DNA from: Aquimarina sp. Aq78
Lineage (GTDB): Bacteria; Bacteroidota; Bacteroidia; Flavobacteriales; Flavobacteriaceae
DNA length: 64,000 nt
Assembly: GCF_900299525.1 (NCBI RefSeq)
Contig: NZ_OMKA01000001.1
Coordinates: 620,001-684,000, forward strand
Direction of reading: 5' to 3'
Shown: positions 54,793 to 63,992 of the stretch, piece after piece
Layout of the letters: each line of letters opens with the position of its first letter
How positions within the stretch are numbered: position 1 is the first letter of the stretch
Notes under the pieces: generated by a model
Told to the model about the DNA's origin: nothing
Databases searched by the model: none
Seen by the model: only the letters and a program-made list of their open reading frames with translations
Program-made: the position numbers and the translations under genes

Positions 54793-56196
54793 TTATTTTG
54801 ATTTTACAATTTGCGCCATAAGTTCTGCTTCGGTAACTAATTTGCCATTAGCATAGGCAAAAGCCTGCATATGACAAATACCACGACGAATGGGTGTGAT
54901 AAGTTCTAATTTAAATATCAAGGTATCGCCTGGTAATACTTGCTGTTTGAATTTCACTTTATCTATTTTCATAAAATAGGTAAGGTAATTTTCTGGATCA
55001 GGTACAGTACTCAATGCTAAAATACCACCTGTCTGAGCCATCGCTTCAATCTGAAGTACTCCTGGCATTACTGGTGCACCCGGAAAATGTCCTACAAAAA
55101 AAGGCTCATTCATAGTTACATTTTTAAGGCCAACCACATGTTTATCAGACATTTCTAAAATCCTATCTATTAACAAGAAAGGAGGTCTATGCGGAAGCAT
55201 ACCCATTATCTTATTAATATCCATTAAAGGTTCTTTGGAAAGATCAAATTGAGGAACTTTATTACGTTTTTCAATTTTTATAATCTTCGAAAGCTTTTTA
55301 GCAAACTGAGTATTCACATAATGCCCAGGCTTATTAGCAATGATTTTTCCTCTAATCCTTGTTCCTATTAATGCTATATCTCCTATAACATCCAATAGTT
55401 TATGGCGTGCAGCTTCATTTGGGTAATGTAATGTTAAATTATCCAAAATACCATTAGGCTTTATAGCAATAGATTCTTTTCCAAATGCTACTTTAAGTTT
55501 TTCCATAGTACTTGGACTTAATTCTTTATCCACATACACGATAGCATTATTTAAATCTCCTCCTTTAATCAAACCATGTTCTAGTAGCATTTCTAACTCA
55601 TGTAGAAAACTAAAGGTTCTAGCATCTGCAATTTCTTTTTTAAAATCCGACAGACGCTTTAAAGAAGCATTTTGAGTCCCTAAAACTTTGGTCCCAAAAT
55701 CAACCATTGTAGTCACCTGATATTCATCAGATGGCATTACAATAATCTCACTTCCAGACTCTTCGTCAATATAAGATATTACATCTTTTACGATATATTC
55801 TTCTCTTTCTGATTCTTGCTCTACAATACCAGCTTGCTCCAGGGCCTCAATAAAAAACTTACTAGAACCATCCATAATTGGAGGTTCTGATGCGTCTAAT
55901 TCTATCAAAAGATTATCAATCTCTAATCCTACACAAGCTGCAAGTACGTGTTCTGATGTCTGAATACTGACTCCGTTTTTCTCTAAATTCGTCCCTCGTT
56001 GTGTATTTACAACATAATTAGCATCAGCTTCAATAATAGGATTGCCTTCAAGATCGATTCTGCAAAATGCATAACCATGATTCTCGGGTGCCGGTTTAAA
56101 AGTTAAATTCACTTCTTTTCCGGTATGTAGGCCTACACCTGTAAGCTTTATCTCCTTTTTAATGGTTCTTTGTTTTCCTACGACAATATCACTCAT
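54793..56196 (-). CDS. Bifunctional LpxC deacetylase / FabZ dehydratase
   Basis: 467 residues. LpxC (about 1-300) has GVGLHTGKEVNLTFKPAPEN, the zinc histidine in TSEHVLAA and the HKLLDVIGDIAL motif. FabZ (about 315-467) has MGMLPHRPPFLLIDRI and VGHFPGAPVMPGVLQIEAMA. It combines the committed step of lipid A synthesis and a dehydratase of fatty acid synthesis. The fusion is characteristic of Bacteroidota. It overlaps lpxD by eight bases. Confidence 0.96.
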   Translation of the reverse strand: MSDIVVGKQRTIKKEIKLTGVGLHTGKEVNLTFKPAPENHGYAFCRIDLEGNPIIEADANYVVNTQRGTNLEKNGVSIQTSEHVLAACVGLEIDNLLIELDASEPPIMDGSSKFFIEALEQAGIVEQESEREEYIVKDVISYIDEESGSEIIVMPSDEYQVTTMVDFGTKVLGTQNASLKRLSDFKKEIADARTFSFLHELEMLLEHGLIKGGDLNNAIVYVDKELSPSTMEKLKVAFGKESIAIKPNGILDNLTLHYPNEAARHKLLDVIGDIALIGTRIRGKIIANKPGHYVNTQFAKKLSKIIKIEKRNKVPQFDLSKEPLMDINKIMGMLPHRPPFLLIDRILEMSDKHVVGLKNVTMNEPFFVGHFPGAPVMPGVLQIEAMAQTGGILALSTVPDPENYLTYFMKIDKVKFKQQVLPGDTLIFKLELITPIRRGICHMQAFAYANGKLVTEAELMAQIVKSK

Positions 56197-57217
56197 TATT
56201 GTTTATCTTTTTCTCTAGTTTGTATATTCTATCCTCTATTTTGGGAAGATTTTTAAAATGTACATAAGATTTATTAAAGTCAGAATATCCTAAAGCAGGG
56301 GAACCCTGAATAGCTTCTCCGTCTTTTATATTTCTTCCTATACCTGATTGCGCCTGAATTTTCACATTATTACCAATAACAAGGTGTCCCGCAATACCTA
56401 CTTGTCCACCAATCAAGCAATGCTTGCCTATTTTGGTAGATCCTGCAATTCCTGTCTGAGCAGCAATTGCTGTATGTTCTCCTATTTCTACATTATGAGC
56501 AATTTGTATTTGATTGTCTAGTTTTACTCCTGTATGTATGATTGTAGATCCAAGAGTAGCTCTATCAATTGTTGTACCCGCTCCTACATCAACATTATTT
56601 TCTATTACAACATTACCAGTTTGGGGTACTTTACTATATTCTCCTTTTTCATTAGGTGTAAATCCAAAACCATCAGCTCCTACTATAGCTCCACTATGAA
56701 TTACACAATCATTTCCGATTATAGTCTCTGAATATATTTTTGCTCCGGCAAAAACAATTACATTATCACCTATAGTTACATTGTCTCCTATATATACATT
56801 AGGAAAAATCTTAGCGTTTTCGCCAATTTTAACATTGTCTCCTATATATGAAAATGCTCCAAAATAAATATTTTCTCCAAAAGATGCTGTTTCAGAAATA
56901 AAACTCGGTTGTTCTATTCCTGCTTTATTCATCTTTACCATATTATAGTACTCCAGCAGTTGAGAAAAAGCTTTATATGCATCATCTACCCTAATAAGAG
57001 TTGTTTTAATTTCGGACTCTGCCTCAAAGTTTTTATCTACAATAGTTATTGACGCATCAGTAGAATAGATATATTGGGTATATTTAGGATTTGACAAAAA
57101 GGTTAATGAACCTTTAGTTCCTTCTTCAATTTTAGCTAGTTTAGATACTTCAACAGTTTCATCTCCTTCAATTTCCCCGTTTAAAATACCCGCAATTTGT
57201 GTGGCTGTAAAAATCAT
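56189..57217 (-). CDS. lpxD: UDP-3-O-acylglucosamine N-acyltransferase
   Basis: 342 residues. The N-terminal uridine-binding domain (AGILNGEIEGDETVEVSKLA, GSLTFLSNPKYTQYI) is followed by the hexapeptide beta-helix (about 105-310), with the catalytic His in NQIQIAHNVEIGEHT, and a C-terminal helix. It adds the second acyl chain in lipid A synthesis. It is preceded by an HD-domain gene (24 bp). Confidence 0.96.
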   Translation of the reverse strand: MIFTATQIAGILNGEIEGDETVEVSKLAKIEEGTKGSLTFLSNPKYTQYIYSTDASITIVDKNFEAESEIKTTLIRVDDAYKAFSQLLEYYNMVKMNKAGIEQPSFISETASFGENIYFGAFSYIGDNVKIGENAKIFPNVYIGDNVTIGDNVIVFAGAKIYSETIIGNDCVIHSGAIVGADGFGFTPNEKGEYSKVPQTGNVVIENNVDVGAGTTIDRATLGSTIIHTGVKLDNQIQIAHNVEIGEHTAIAAQTGIAGSTKIGKHCLIGGQVGIAGHLVIGNNVKIQAQSGIGRNIKDGEAIQGSPALGYSDFNKSYVHFKNLPKIEDRIYKLEKKINNNE

Positions 57218-57241
57218 TCTAGCAAAAGTATAAAAAATGTG

Positions 57242-58477
57242 TTAATGTTTGTGCTTTGGATAGCACATAAAATATTTGGTTACCGGTTTTGATAGGGCTT
57301 CAAGATTAAACTCATCTGTAGCTTTAACTACATCTACAATTTTTCTTGACTTATATAAAATATTTATATTCTGCTTGTTAAGGTGGTAAGCCTGGTTAGA
57401 AATAGTCCCTTCAAAAATAAAATAACGAGCTTCTTCATCAGAAATTTTATATTGTTTCTTAAATTTTTCGATATGATTTTCTTTTTTATGATTCCGAAAA
57501 GGCTTCTTTTTAATTTTTATTTTCAAAAGATCTCTATCAATAATCATCGAAGACAACATACTTAAAACAAAATCTTCTGAACGTGACCATTCTTTCATTG
57601 CCGAAATAATATCATAATCATCTAATCTAGAAAATGTTTCCAAAACTTCAGAAGTGAAGTTTTCTGCTGTTATCTTGTTTTTGAGAAAAAACGTTAGTGC
57701 TTCACTTGCTTTTAGTGTCACCCCAGTATCTACCAATTCTTTGGCTCTTTTTAGTACTCTAATCAATAAATTCTCTGCTACTAAGCTTGTTTTATGAAGA
57801 TATACCTGCCAATACATCAAACGCCTGGCTAGTAAAAACTTCTCAACAGAATAAATCCCCTTTTCCTCTACTACCAATTCATCATTAACAACAGTAAGCA
57901 TGGTAATCAAACGCTCACTATTAATATTTCCTTCGGCTACACCGGTATAAAAACTATCTCGTTTCAGATAGTCTAGACGATCCATGTCTAATTGGCTCGA
58001 AATTAACTGGTGTAAAAAGTTACGATGGTATTCTCCCTTAAAAATCTGAATTGCCAGCGTTAAACTACCGTTAAATTCTTCATTAATCTTCTCCATAAAC
58101 ATGAGAGAAATGGATTCATGATTCACCTCATTTACAATGCTATGTTCCATCGCATGAGAAAAAGGACCATGACCAATATCATGTAATAAGATCGCTGCAC
58201 AAAGGGCTTCCTCCTCTTCTTCAGAAATGGTAACTCCCTTAAAACTAAGAACTCTCACAGCTTTTTGCATAAGATGCATACATCCTAAAGCATGGTGAAA
58301 TCTAGTATGATGTGCTCCCGGATATACCAAATATGAGAGCCCCATCTGGGATATACGACGTAACCTCTGAAAATACTTATGTTCGATCAGATCAAAAATT
58401 AGTTCATTCGGTATCGTAATAAAACCGTAAATTGGGTCGTTTAATATTTTAAGCTTATTTCTTTTTTTCAAGTTCAT
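57242..58477 (-). CDS. HD domain-containing phosphohydrolase
   Basis: About 411 residues from the ATG at 58477 (MNLKKRNKLKILNDPIYGFI); the longer frame to 58531 is not supported. An N-terminal HD domain is seen as YPGAHHTRFHHALGCMHLMQ and LHDIGHGPFSHAMEHS (the HD pair is metal-binding), with LDMDRLDYLKRDSFY as the fourth ligand region. The family is SAMHD1/dGTPase-like (YdhJ type) in Bacteroidota. It heads the lpxD-lpxC-lpxA-efp operon. The substrate is not proven. Confidence 0.9.
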   Translation of the reverse strand: MNLKKRNKLKILNDPIYGFITIPNELIFDLIEHKYFQRLRRISQMGLSYLVYPGAHHTRFHHALGCMHLMQKAVRVLSFKGVTISEEEEEALCAAILLHDIGHGPFSHAMEHSIVNEVNHESISLMFMEKINEEFNGSLTLAIQIFKGEYHRNFLHQLISSQLDMDRLDYLKRDSFYTGVAEGNINSERLITMLTVVNDELVVEEKGIYSVEKFLLARRLMYWQVYLHKTSLVAENLLIRVLKRAKELVDTGVTLKASEALTFFLKNKITAENFTSEVLETFSRLDDYDIISAMKEWSRSEDFVLSMLSSMIIDRDLLKIKIKKKPFRNHKKENHIEKFKKQYKISDEEARYFIFEGTISNQAYHLNKQNINILYKSRKIVDVVKATDEFNLEALSKPVTKYFMCYPKHKH

Positions 58478-58615
58478 CTTGCATTTACGGGAGCAAATAT
58501 ACATATATGCTAGGCATATAAAACATTTCAAAATGAAATTAAATTATTAAAGTTTTCTTAGTAAAGCGAATAAATAGGCTATATATTAAGTTTATAAACA
58601 AAAAAATAAAATTTG

Positions 58616-60166
58616 ATGAGTAAAATAAAGATACTTTGGGTAGATGATGAGATTGATTTGCTTAAACCACATATATTATTTTTGGAACAGAAAAACTATG
58701 ACGTAACCAAGTGTCAAAGTGGTACTGAAGCATTAGATATAATAGACGATAATAATTTTGACATCATTTTTCTGGATGAAAACATGCCTGGCCTTTCTGG
58801 GATAGAAACATTATCAGAAATTAAAGAAAAAGAAGATAGTATTCCTGTAGTAATGATTACTAAAAGTGAAGAGGAATATATCATGGAAGAAGCAATTGGT
58901 AGTAAGATTGCTGATTATCTAATTAAGCCCGTTAATCCTAATCAAATACTTTTAAGTTTAAAGAAAAACCTGGATAACTCTCGTTTAGTTTCAGAAAAAA
59001 CTACAGCCAACTATCAACAAGAGTTTAGAAAGATAGCTATGGATATGGCTATGGTAAATTCATATGAAGAGTGGTCTGATTTATATCAAAGACTAATTTA
59101 CTGGGAACTACAACTGGAGAATATTGAAGATACCGGGATGTTCGAAATTTTAGAATCACAAAAAGTAGAGGCTAATTCTCAATTCTGCAAATTTATCGAT
59201 AAAAATTATCCCGATTGGTTTGATAAAAAAAATGAGGCACCAATAATGTCTCACACTTTATTTAGAGAAAAAGTAGTACCCGAAATTAGTAAAAATCAAC
59301 CTACTCTTTTGGTAGTGATTGATAATCTACGATATGACCAATGGAAAGCTTTTGAACCTACGATAAATAATTATTATAAAAAGGAGCAGGAAATTTCATA
59401 TTGTAGTATTTTACCAACAGCAACTCAATATGCCAGAAATTCAATTTTTTCTGGTCTTATGCCCTCTGAAATGAAAAAAATGCATCCTGATCTCTGGTTA
59501 GATGATACAGATGAAGGAGGAAAAAATATGCATGAGAATGATTTTCTAACTGCACAATTAAAACGATTGGGCATGGATATCAAACATGAATATTATAAAA
59601 TCACTAATGAAAGATCGGGAAAAACTTTGGCCGCAAATTTCAAAGGATTAAAAGACAACGATTTAACAGTAGTAGTATACAATTTTGTGGATATGCTTTC
59701 TCATAGCAAGACAGAAATGGAGGTAATTAAAGAACTCGCTTCAAACGACAAATCGTATAGATCTTTGACTCAAAGTTGGTTTAGAAATTCTCCTTTACTG
59801 GAAATGATCCAACAAGCACAGCAACTAGGATTCAAATTATTGATAACCACAGATCATGGTACAATAAATGTAAAAAACCCTTCTAAGGTAATAGGTGATA
59901 AAAACACAAGCCTTAACCTACGATACAAGACAGGAAAAAGCCTTACCTATGAAAGAAAGGAAGTTTTGGAAGCTACAAACCCAAAAGAAGTACATTTGCC
60001 ATCAATAAATATGAGTAGTTCTTTTATTTTTGCAAAAGGAGATTATTTCTTTGCATATCCCAATAACTATAATCATTATGTTAGTTATTATAGGAATACA
60101 TATCAACATGGTGGAGTATCTTTAGAAGAAATGATCATTCCTTTTATAGTATTAAATCCTAGATAA
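58616..60166 (+). CDS. porX: PorX: response regulator with PglZ phosphatase-like domain
   Basis: 516 residues from the ATG at 58616 (MSKIKILWVDDEIDLLKPHI); TTG 58613 precedes it. The receiver domain (1-120) has acidic D10-D11, phosphoacceptor D54 in IIFLDENMPG and LIKPVNP. A helical linker and a PglZ/alkaline-phosphatase-like domain follow (about 200-516: VVIDNLRYDQW, SILPTATQYARNSIFSGL, LLITTDHGTINV). PorX works with the PorY kinase in controlling type IX secretion in Porphyromonas, and is conserved in T9SS bacteria, which fits the T9SS cargo seen here. No kinase is adjacent. Confidence 0.94.
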   Translation: MSKIKILWVDDEIDLLKPHILFLEQKNYDVTKCQSGTEALDIIDDNNFDIIFLDENMPGLSGIETLSEIKEKEDSIPVVMITKSEEEYIMEEAIGSKIADYLIKPVNPNQILLSLKKNLDNSRLVSEKTTANYQQEFRKIAMDMAMVNSYEEWSDLYQRLIYWELQLENIEDTGMFEILESQKVEANSQFCKFIDKNYPDWFDKKNEAPIMSHTLFREKVVPEISKNQPTLLVVIDNLRYDQWKAFEPTINNYYKKEQEISYCSILPTATQYARNSIFSGLMPSEMKKMHPDLWLDDTDEGGKNMHENDFLTAQLKRLGMDIKHEYYKITNERSGKTLAANFKGLKDNDLTVVVYNFVDMLSHSKTEMEVIKELASNDKSYRSLTQSWFRNSPLLEMIQQAQQLGFKLLITTDHGTINVKNPSKVIGDKNTSLNLRYKTGKSLTYERKEVLEATNPKEVHLPSINMSSSFIFAKGDYFFAYPNNYNHYVSYYRNTYQHGGVSLEEMIIPFIVLNPR

Positions 60167-60214
60167 TTTCAAGATTTTTGTAGTATTCTGGATTTAGAAT
60201 ATCGAATTATTAAA

Positions 60215-60616
60215 ATGACAATAGAATATACCTTGCAGGATCTTCCTGATGTGGCAGAAAAAATAATCTCAAATGCAGCGAGTAAAATAATTCTCTTTGA
60301 TGGTGAGATGGGGGTTGGTAAAACTACTTTAATAAAAGAAATATGTAAACATCTGGAGATAAAAGACATTATCTCCAGTCCTACCTACTCTTTGGTCAAT
60401 GAATATGAAAGTAATAAGGGTTTAGTATATCATTTCGATTTTTATAGAATAAAAGAAGAAGAAGAAGCCTATCAAATAGGATTTGAAGAATATTTGGATT
60501 CTGATGCATGGATATTTATAGAATGGCCACAAAAAGTTTCTAGGTTATTGCCAGAAAACTGTGTTACTATTACTATCCATTTACTTGATGATAAAAAGCG
60601 TATTCTTTCGTTTTAG
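60215..60616 (+). CDS. tsaE: tRNA threonylcarbamoyladenosine biosynthesis ATPase
   Basis: 133-residue P-loop ATPase working with TsaB and TsaD on t6A at tRNA position 37. The Walker A motif is GEMGVGKTTLIKEICKHL, and TsaE signatures are SSPTYSLVNEY and VYHFDFYRI, with DAWIFIEWPQKVSRLLPENC near the C terminus. It follows porX by 48 bp on the same strand, possibly as one transcript. Confidence 0.95.
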   Translation: MTIEYTLQDLPDVAEKIISNAASKIILFDGEMGVGKTTLIKEICKHLEIKDIISSPTYSLVNEYESNKGLVYHFDFYRIKEEEEAYQIGFEEYLDSDAWIFIEWPQKVSRLLPENCVTITIHLLDDKKRILSF

Positions 60617-60711
60617 ACGTATTGATTATTATGTTTATACTATCAAATAAACGATCCTATTTGTTTTCTTGGCATTTTTATTCGTAATTTGAGTTACAGA
60701 ATTTCACACAA

Positions 60712-61914
60712 ATGAGTACACCAAAATCTCCTTTTACCAAAGAGCAGCTGCTACCGCAGGAAGAAATGATCGAAGTAGCCCGCAAAAAAGGAAAACTTTT
60801 TATTGGAATCCCAAAAGAAACCCATTATCAAGAAAAACGAGTATGTCTTACACCAGATGCTGTGGCTGCACTAACAGCACATGGTCATCGGGTTTTATTA
60901 GAAACCAATGCTGGTATTGGAGCTAGTTTTACCGATAGAGATTATAGTGAAGCTGGTGCAGAAATCACTAATGATAAAAGAAAAGTCTTTGGATGTCCGA
61001 TTATTCTGAAAGTAGAGCCGCCTTCTATAGAGGAACTTGAATTTATAAACCCACAAACTGTATTAATTTCTGCTCTACAGCTTAAAACACAATCCAAAGA
61101 ATATTTTCAGGGACTTGCTAAAAAAAGAATTACAGCGCTTGGTTTTGAGTTTATTCGAGATATCGATGGTGCCTATCCCGCTGTAAGAGCACTTAGCGAG
61201 ATTGCCGGAACAGCAGCAGTTCTCATTGCTTCAGAATTAATGAGTAGTGTTACAACTCTGGGGTCAGGATTAATGATGGGTAATATTAGCGGTGTACCTC
61301 CTGTAGAAGTCGTTATTCTTGGTGCAGGCACTGTTGGTGAGTTTGCCGCACGTTCTGCTATTGGATTAGGTGCAAATGTGAAGATCTTTGACAACTCTAT
61401 TACCAAACTTCGTTGCATACAAACTAATGTAGGCAGGCCATTATACACATCTACTATTCAACCAAAAAACCTATTAAAAGCTCTACGCCGTTGTGATGTG
61501 GTAATTGGAGCTATAAGAGGAAAAAACCGCGCTCCGATTATAGTTACAGAAACTATGGTAGAAGCTATGAAACCAGGAGCAGTAATCATTGATGTAAGCA
61601 TAGATATGGGCGGATGTTTTGAAACAAGTGAAGTAACTTCTCACGACCACCCTACTTTTGAAAAACATGGGGTTATACATTATTGTGTACCCAATATCCC
61701 TTCTCGATATGCCAGAACATCTTCATTATCGATAAGCAATATCTTTACACCTTATTTATTACAAATTGGTGATGAAGGAGGAATAGAAAATGCCGTACGC
61801 TTTGATCGAGGACTTAAGAATGGATTATATTTTTATCATGGAATTTTGACCAGCAAACCTATTGCTGATTGGTTTGACCTTTCTTATAGAGATATAAACC
61901 TATTAATTTTATAG
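60712..61914 (+). CDS. Alanine dehydrogenase-like protein with altered active site
   Basis: 400 residues of the Ald/transhydrogenase-alpha fold: N-terminal FIGIPKETHYQEKRVCLTPD, NAD-binding glycine loop VVILGAGTVGEFAAR (about 200), and the conserved DVSIDMGGCFETS. Relative to Mycobacterium alanine dehydrogenase, Arg15 is kept as R43, but Lys75 aligns with Glu102 (LKVEPP) and His96 with Gln123 (SALQLKT); both are the substrate-binding catalytic residues. The N-terminal extension of about 28 residues is also unusual. It may use another substrate or be a regulatory paralogue. Database naming as alanine dehydrogenase would be by homology only. Confidence 0.8.
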   Translation: MSTPKSPFTKEQLLPQEEMIEVARKKGKLFIGIPKETHYQEKRVCLTPDAVAALTAHGHRVLLETNAGIGASFTDRDYSEAGAEITNDKRKVFGCPIILKVEPPSIEELEFINPQTVLISALQLKTQSKEYFQGLAKKRITALGFEFIRDIDGAYPAVRALSEIAGTAAVLIASELMSSVTTLGSGLMMGNISGVPPVEVVILGAGTVGEFAARSAIGLGANVKIFDNSITKLRCIQTNVGRPLYTSTIQPKNLLKALRRCDVVIGAIRGKNRAPIIVTETMVEAMKPGAVIIDVSIDMGGCFETSEVTSHDHPTFEKHGVIHYCVPNIPSRYARTSSLSISNIFTPYLLQIGDEGGIENAVRFDRGLKNGLYFYHGILTSKPIADWFDLSYRDINLLIL

Positions 61915-62016
61915 CATTTATGTTTTACTTTTTTTACAGTAAACTTTGCAACTCATAAGAGTATGATTCTTTAAAACTTTACTTACTTTTGGCGTCATAA
62001 TATTGCATTCTGTTTT

Positions 62017-62391
62017 ATGAAATTAGCACAACGATTATTTTATTACTTAGGTGGATTTGCCATCGGTCTTATTCTTTTATTTTTCTTTTTGGGTGGAAAA
62101 AAAGCTTCTTGTGATTATGGTCCTTCGGCCAGGGTTCTTAAAAACATCAGAATAAAGAAAAAAACTTTTTCTGAACAAGCATCAGACAACATGCTGAAAT
62201 ATCAAATAGACACTGCAGATATTGCTTTATTATTAAAAAATGGAGATGTAAGTTTTTCTAAAAGTAATACCAAACTAGATTCTTGCAAAATCTATTTCAT
62301 TGAAGGTTCTGTTAAAGAAAAAAATGTTAACATGCTTATTGAAAATTGTGATTCTATTGCCAGAGTTAATCTTCTAAATATTATACCCTAA
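62017..62391 (+). CDS. Small membrane-anchored protein (DUF4258-like)
   Basis: 124 residues. A single N-terminal transmembrane helix or uncleaved signal (about 10-27, LGGFAIGLILLFFFLGG) is followed by a small domain (about 34-120, SCDYGPSARVLKNIRIKKKT, DIALLLKNGDVSFSKSNTKL). It resembles a flavobacterial family labelled DUF4258, with low certainty. A TACTTTTG -7-like box lies 26 bp upstream of the ATG (61984-61991). The function is unknown. Confidence 0.65.
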   Translation: MKLAQRLFYYLGGFAIGLILLFFFLGGKKASCDYGPSARVLKNIRIKKKTFSEQASDNMLKYQIDTADIALLLKNGDVSFSKSNTKLDSCKIYFIEGSVKEKNVNMLIENCDSIARVNLLNIIP

Positions 62392-62468
62392 ATTTATTTT
62401 TACATCATTTCATTCAACTAATTTGAGAGTTGTATTTTATACATATAAAGGCATATCAATATAAAAAA

Positions 62469-62495
62469 GGCCATTATACTTACTATATAATGACC
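62469..62495 (-). terminator. Terminator of double-glycine peptide 3
   Basis: A 10-bp stem whose one mismatch on the plus strand becomes a U-G pair in minus-strand RNA (GGUCAUUAUA with UAUAAUGGCC), followed by a U6 run. It lies 33 bp after the stop of the 53-residue peptide gene. Confidence 0.85.
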
Positions 62496-62527
62496 ATATT
62501 TTTTATTATTTTGGAGTATTTCAACAA

Positions 62528-62689
62528 CTACCTACTTCCGACTATTACCAACTTCGATGCATCTTCTTCTTCTTCTGAACATGTATCTTCCGTTCCAGAA
62601 CCTCCATGTATTTTAAGCAATAATTTTCTATTTAATGAGTTCTTCTTATTTTCTTTTTCAAAAGTACAGATATCTATTTTTTTTGTCAT
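62528..62689 (-). CDS. Short peptide with double-glycine leader
   Basis: 53 residues from the ATG at 62689. The first 30 residues end ...LNRKLLLKIHGG (MTKKIDICTFEKENKKN at the start), a plausible Bacteroidota-type leader with a Gly-Gly cleavage site. The 23-residue core SGTEDTCSEEEEDASKLVIV then GSR is acidic with one Cys. A rho-independent terminator lies right after it, supporting a real transcript. It is an orphan: no protease-transporter or modification enzyme is near. The overlapping plus-strand frame (62430-62732) has no such support. Confidence 0.55.
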   Translation of the reverse strand: MTKKIDICTFEKENKKNSLNRKLLLKIHGGSGTEDTCSEEEEDASKLVIVGSR

Positions 62690-62954
62690 CTTAATATTAT
62701 TAAATTTCTTTATCTTAATTATAAATTATTAGCAAAATTGTATCATAAACTTAATAATTTTCTGACAAATTATTATAGTTATACAATAATATTTTTTCTA
62801 ATTCTTTTTTGAATAAAATCATAAAAATATAGAAAGTAAAAAATGCAAAAAATAAGTTATCTAGAATAAAGAAAAACTTACAAGTCCTCAATACTTTTGT
62901 GCCCTTAGGTTGGCTGCATAGTTTTATCTTTAATTCCCGTATTTTTATATTTAA

Positions 62955-63467
62955 TTAAGCAATTAGGGGTAACCTCATAGTATACACCCAATATTTTTTT
63001 CCTAATCGTTCAATTTCTTTTATTCTTTTAAATCCTTTTTTCTCATACATGATCCGAGCAGCATTCATAAACTCTGATGTATGCAGCGCAATGATTTTTT
63101 CTTCACTCTTTTTTGCATACCTTATACAGAAATCAACTAGTTCTTTTCCTATTCCAAGGCCTCGATATTTTGGATCAACACCCAAGAATCGTATATAACA
63201 CCAATCAGATTCATACAACTCTGTAGGGTTTCCATTTGGAATGAAATAAATCATCCCAGCTATATCTGAATCTATTTCACAAATAAAAATTTTACTAATT
63301 TCTATCAGATTTAATACATTTTCTTCGCTTTCTAAAATAGCACTCAACGTGTTCCAATTCTCTGTGCTTAATATATTTGAAAACTCTGCATATGAAATTT
63401 TCCCTAATTGTCGTAATCCTTCCAGGTCATTTATATCAGCTACTCTATACTTCAAATCTTTACTCAT
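62955..63467 (-). CDS. GNAT family N-acetyltransferase
   Basis: 170 residues. The acetyl-CoA loop is RFLGVDPKYRGLGIGKELVD, a canonical Q/RxxGxG/A (here RGLGIG). It opens with YRVADINDLEGLRQLGKISY and closes with a typical IMYEKKGFKRIKEIE motif. It starts 6 bp after the neighbouring GNAT, so they form an operon or tandem pair. Only modest similarity to the upstream gene is visible. The substrate is unknown. Confidence 0.88.
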   Translation of the reverse strand: MSKDLKYRVADINDLEGLRQLGKISYAEFSNILSTENWNTLSAILESEENVLNLIEISKIFICEIDSDIAGMIYFIPNGNPTELYESDWCYIRFLGVDPKYRGLGIGKELVDFCIRYAKKSEEKIIALHTSEFMNAARIMYEKKGFKRIKEIERLGKKYWVYTMRLPLIA

Positions 63468-63473
63468 TTAGAA

Positions 63474-63992
63474 CTATTTGAGCTTAGTTTTCATTGCCCA
63501 AAACTCAAAAGTTTCGTCGCCAATAGTAAAGTTATGTTCTCCCGTAATTTGGTAGCCTTTCTTTTTATAAAAAGCAACAGCTTGTTTTTTAAGTTTCAGA
63601 TTAGATAACCATAGGTAATTGTGTTTACTATCAACAGCAGCTTGCACAATATACTGATGTAACTTCCCTCCTATACCTCTTGCCTCATATCCTTGTAATA
63701 AATATATACGCTGAAGCTTACAAATATTCTTTTCATCAATAAATTCTGAAGGGGAGTCTAATTTTAATTTGGCATAGCCAATTGGTAATGAGTTATAAGT
63801 AACCAACCAATATAGGTTTTCGGGTTTCATCAAACTATTCTTGATTTTATCAATAGAAAAGGCCCAATCCAAATAACTTATCAGGTTATTCTTATCATTA
63901 AAAAATTCTCCATAGGATTCGTCAAAAGTTTTTCTTCCTAAAGATGAAATCTTTTCTGCATCTTCTATAGTTGCTCTTCTTATATCAACCAT
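63474..63992 (-). CDS. GNAT family N-acetyltransferase
   Basis: 172 residues, complete within the window (ATG at 63992). It begins VDIRRATIEDAEKISSLGRK; the acetyl-CoA loop is LQGYEARGIGGKLHQYIV, and AVAFYKKKGYQITGEHNFTI lies near the C terminus. It resembles the PaiA/spermidine-type GNATs, but the substrate is unproven. It is tandem with the next GNAT (6-bp gap). Confidence 0.88.
   Translation of the reverse strand: MVDIRRATIEDAEKISSLGRKTFDESYGEFFNDKNNLISYLDWAFSIDKIKNSLMKPENLYWLVTYNSLPIGYAKLKLDSPSEFIDEKNICKLQRIYLLQGYEARGIGGKLHQYIVQAAVDSKHNYLWLSNLKLKKQAVAFYKKKGYQITGEHNFTIGDETFEFWAMKTKLK

Noticed and set aside
62430..62732. A 100-codon plus-strand frame rich in Phe and Ser
   Set aside because: Antisense to a better-supported double-glycine peptide ORF with its own terminator; the Phe/Ser composition is what antisense of Lys/Glu codons gives.
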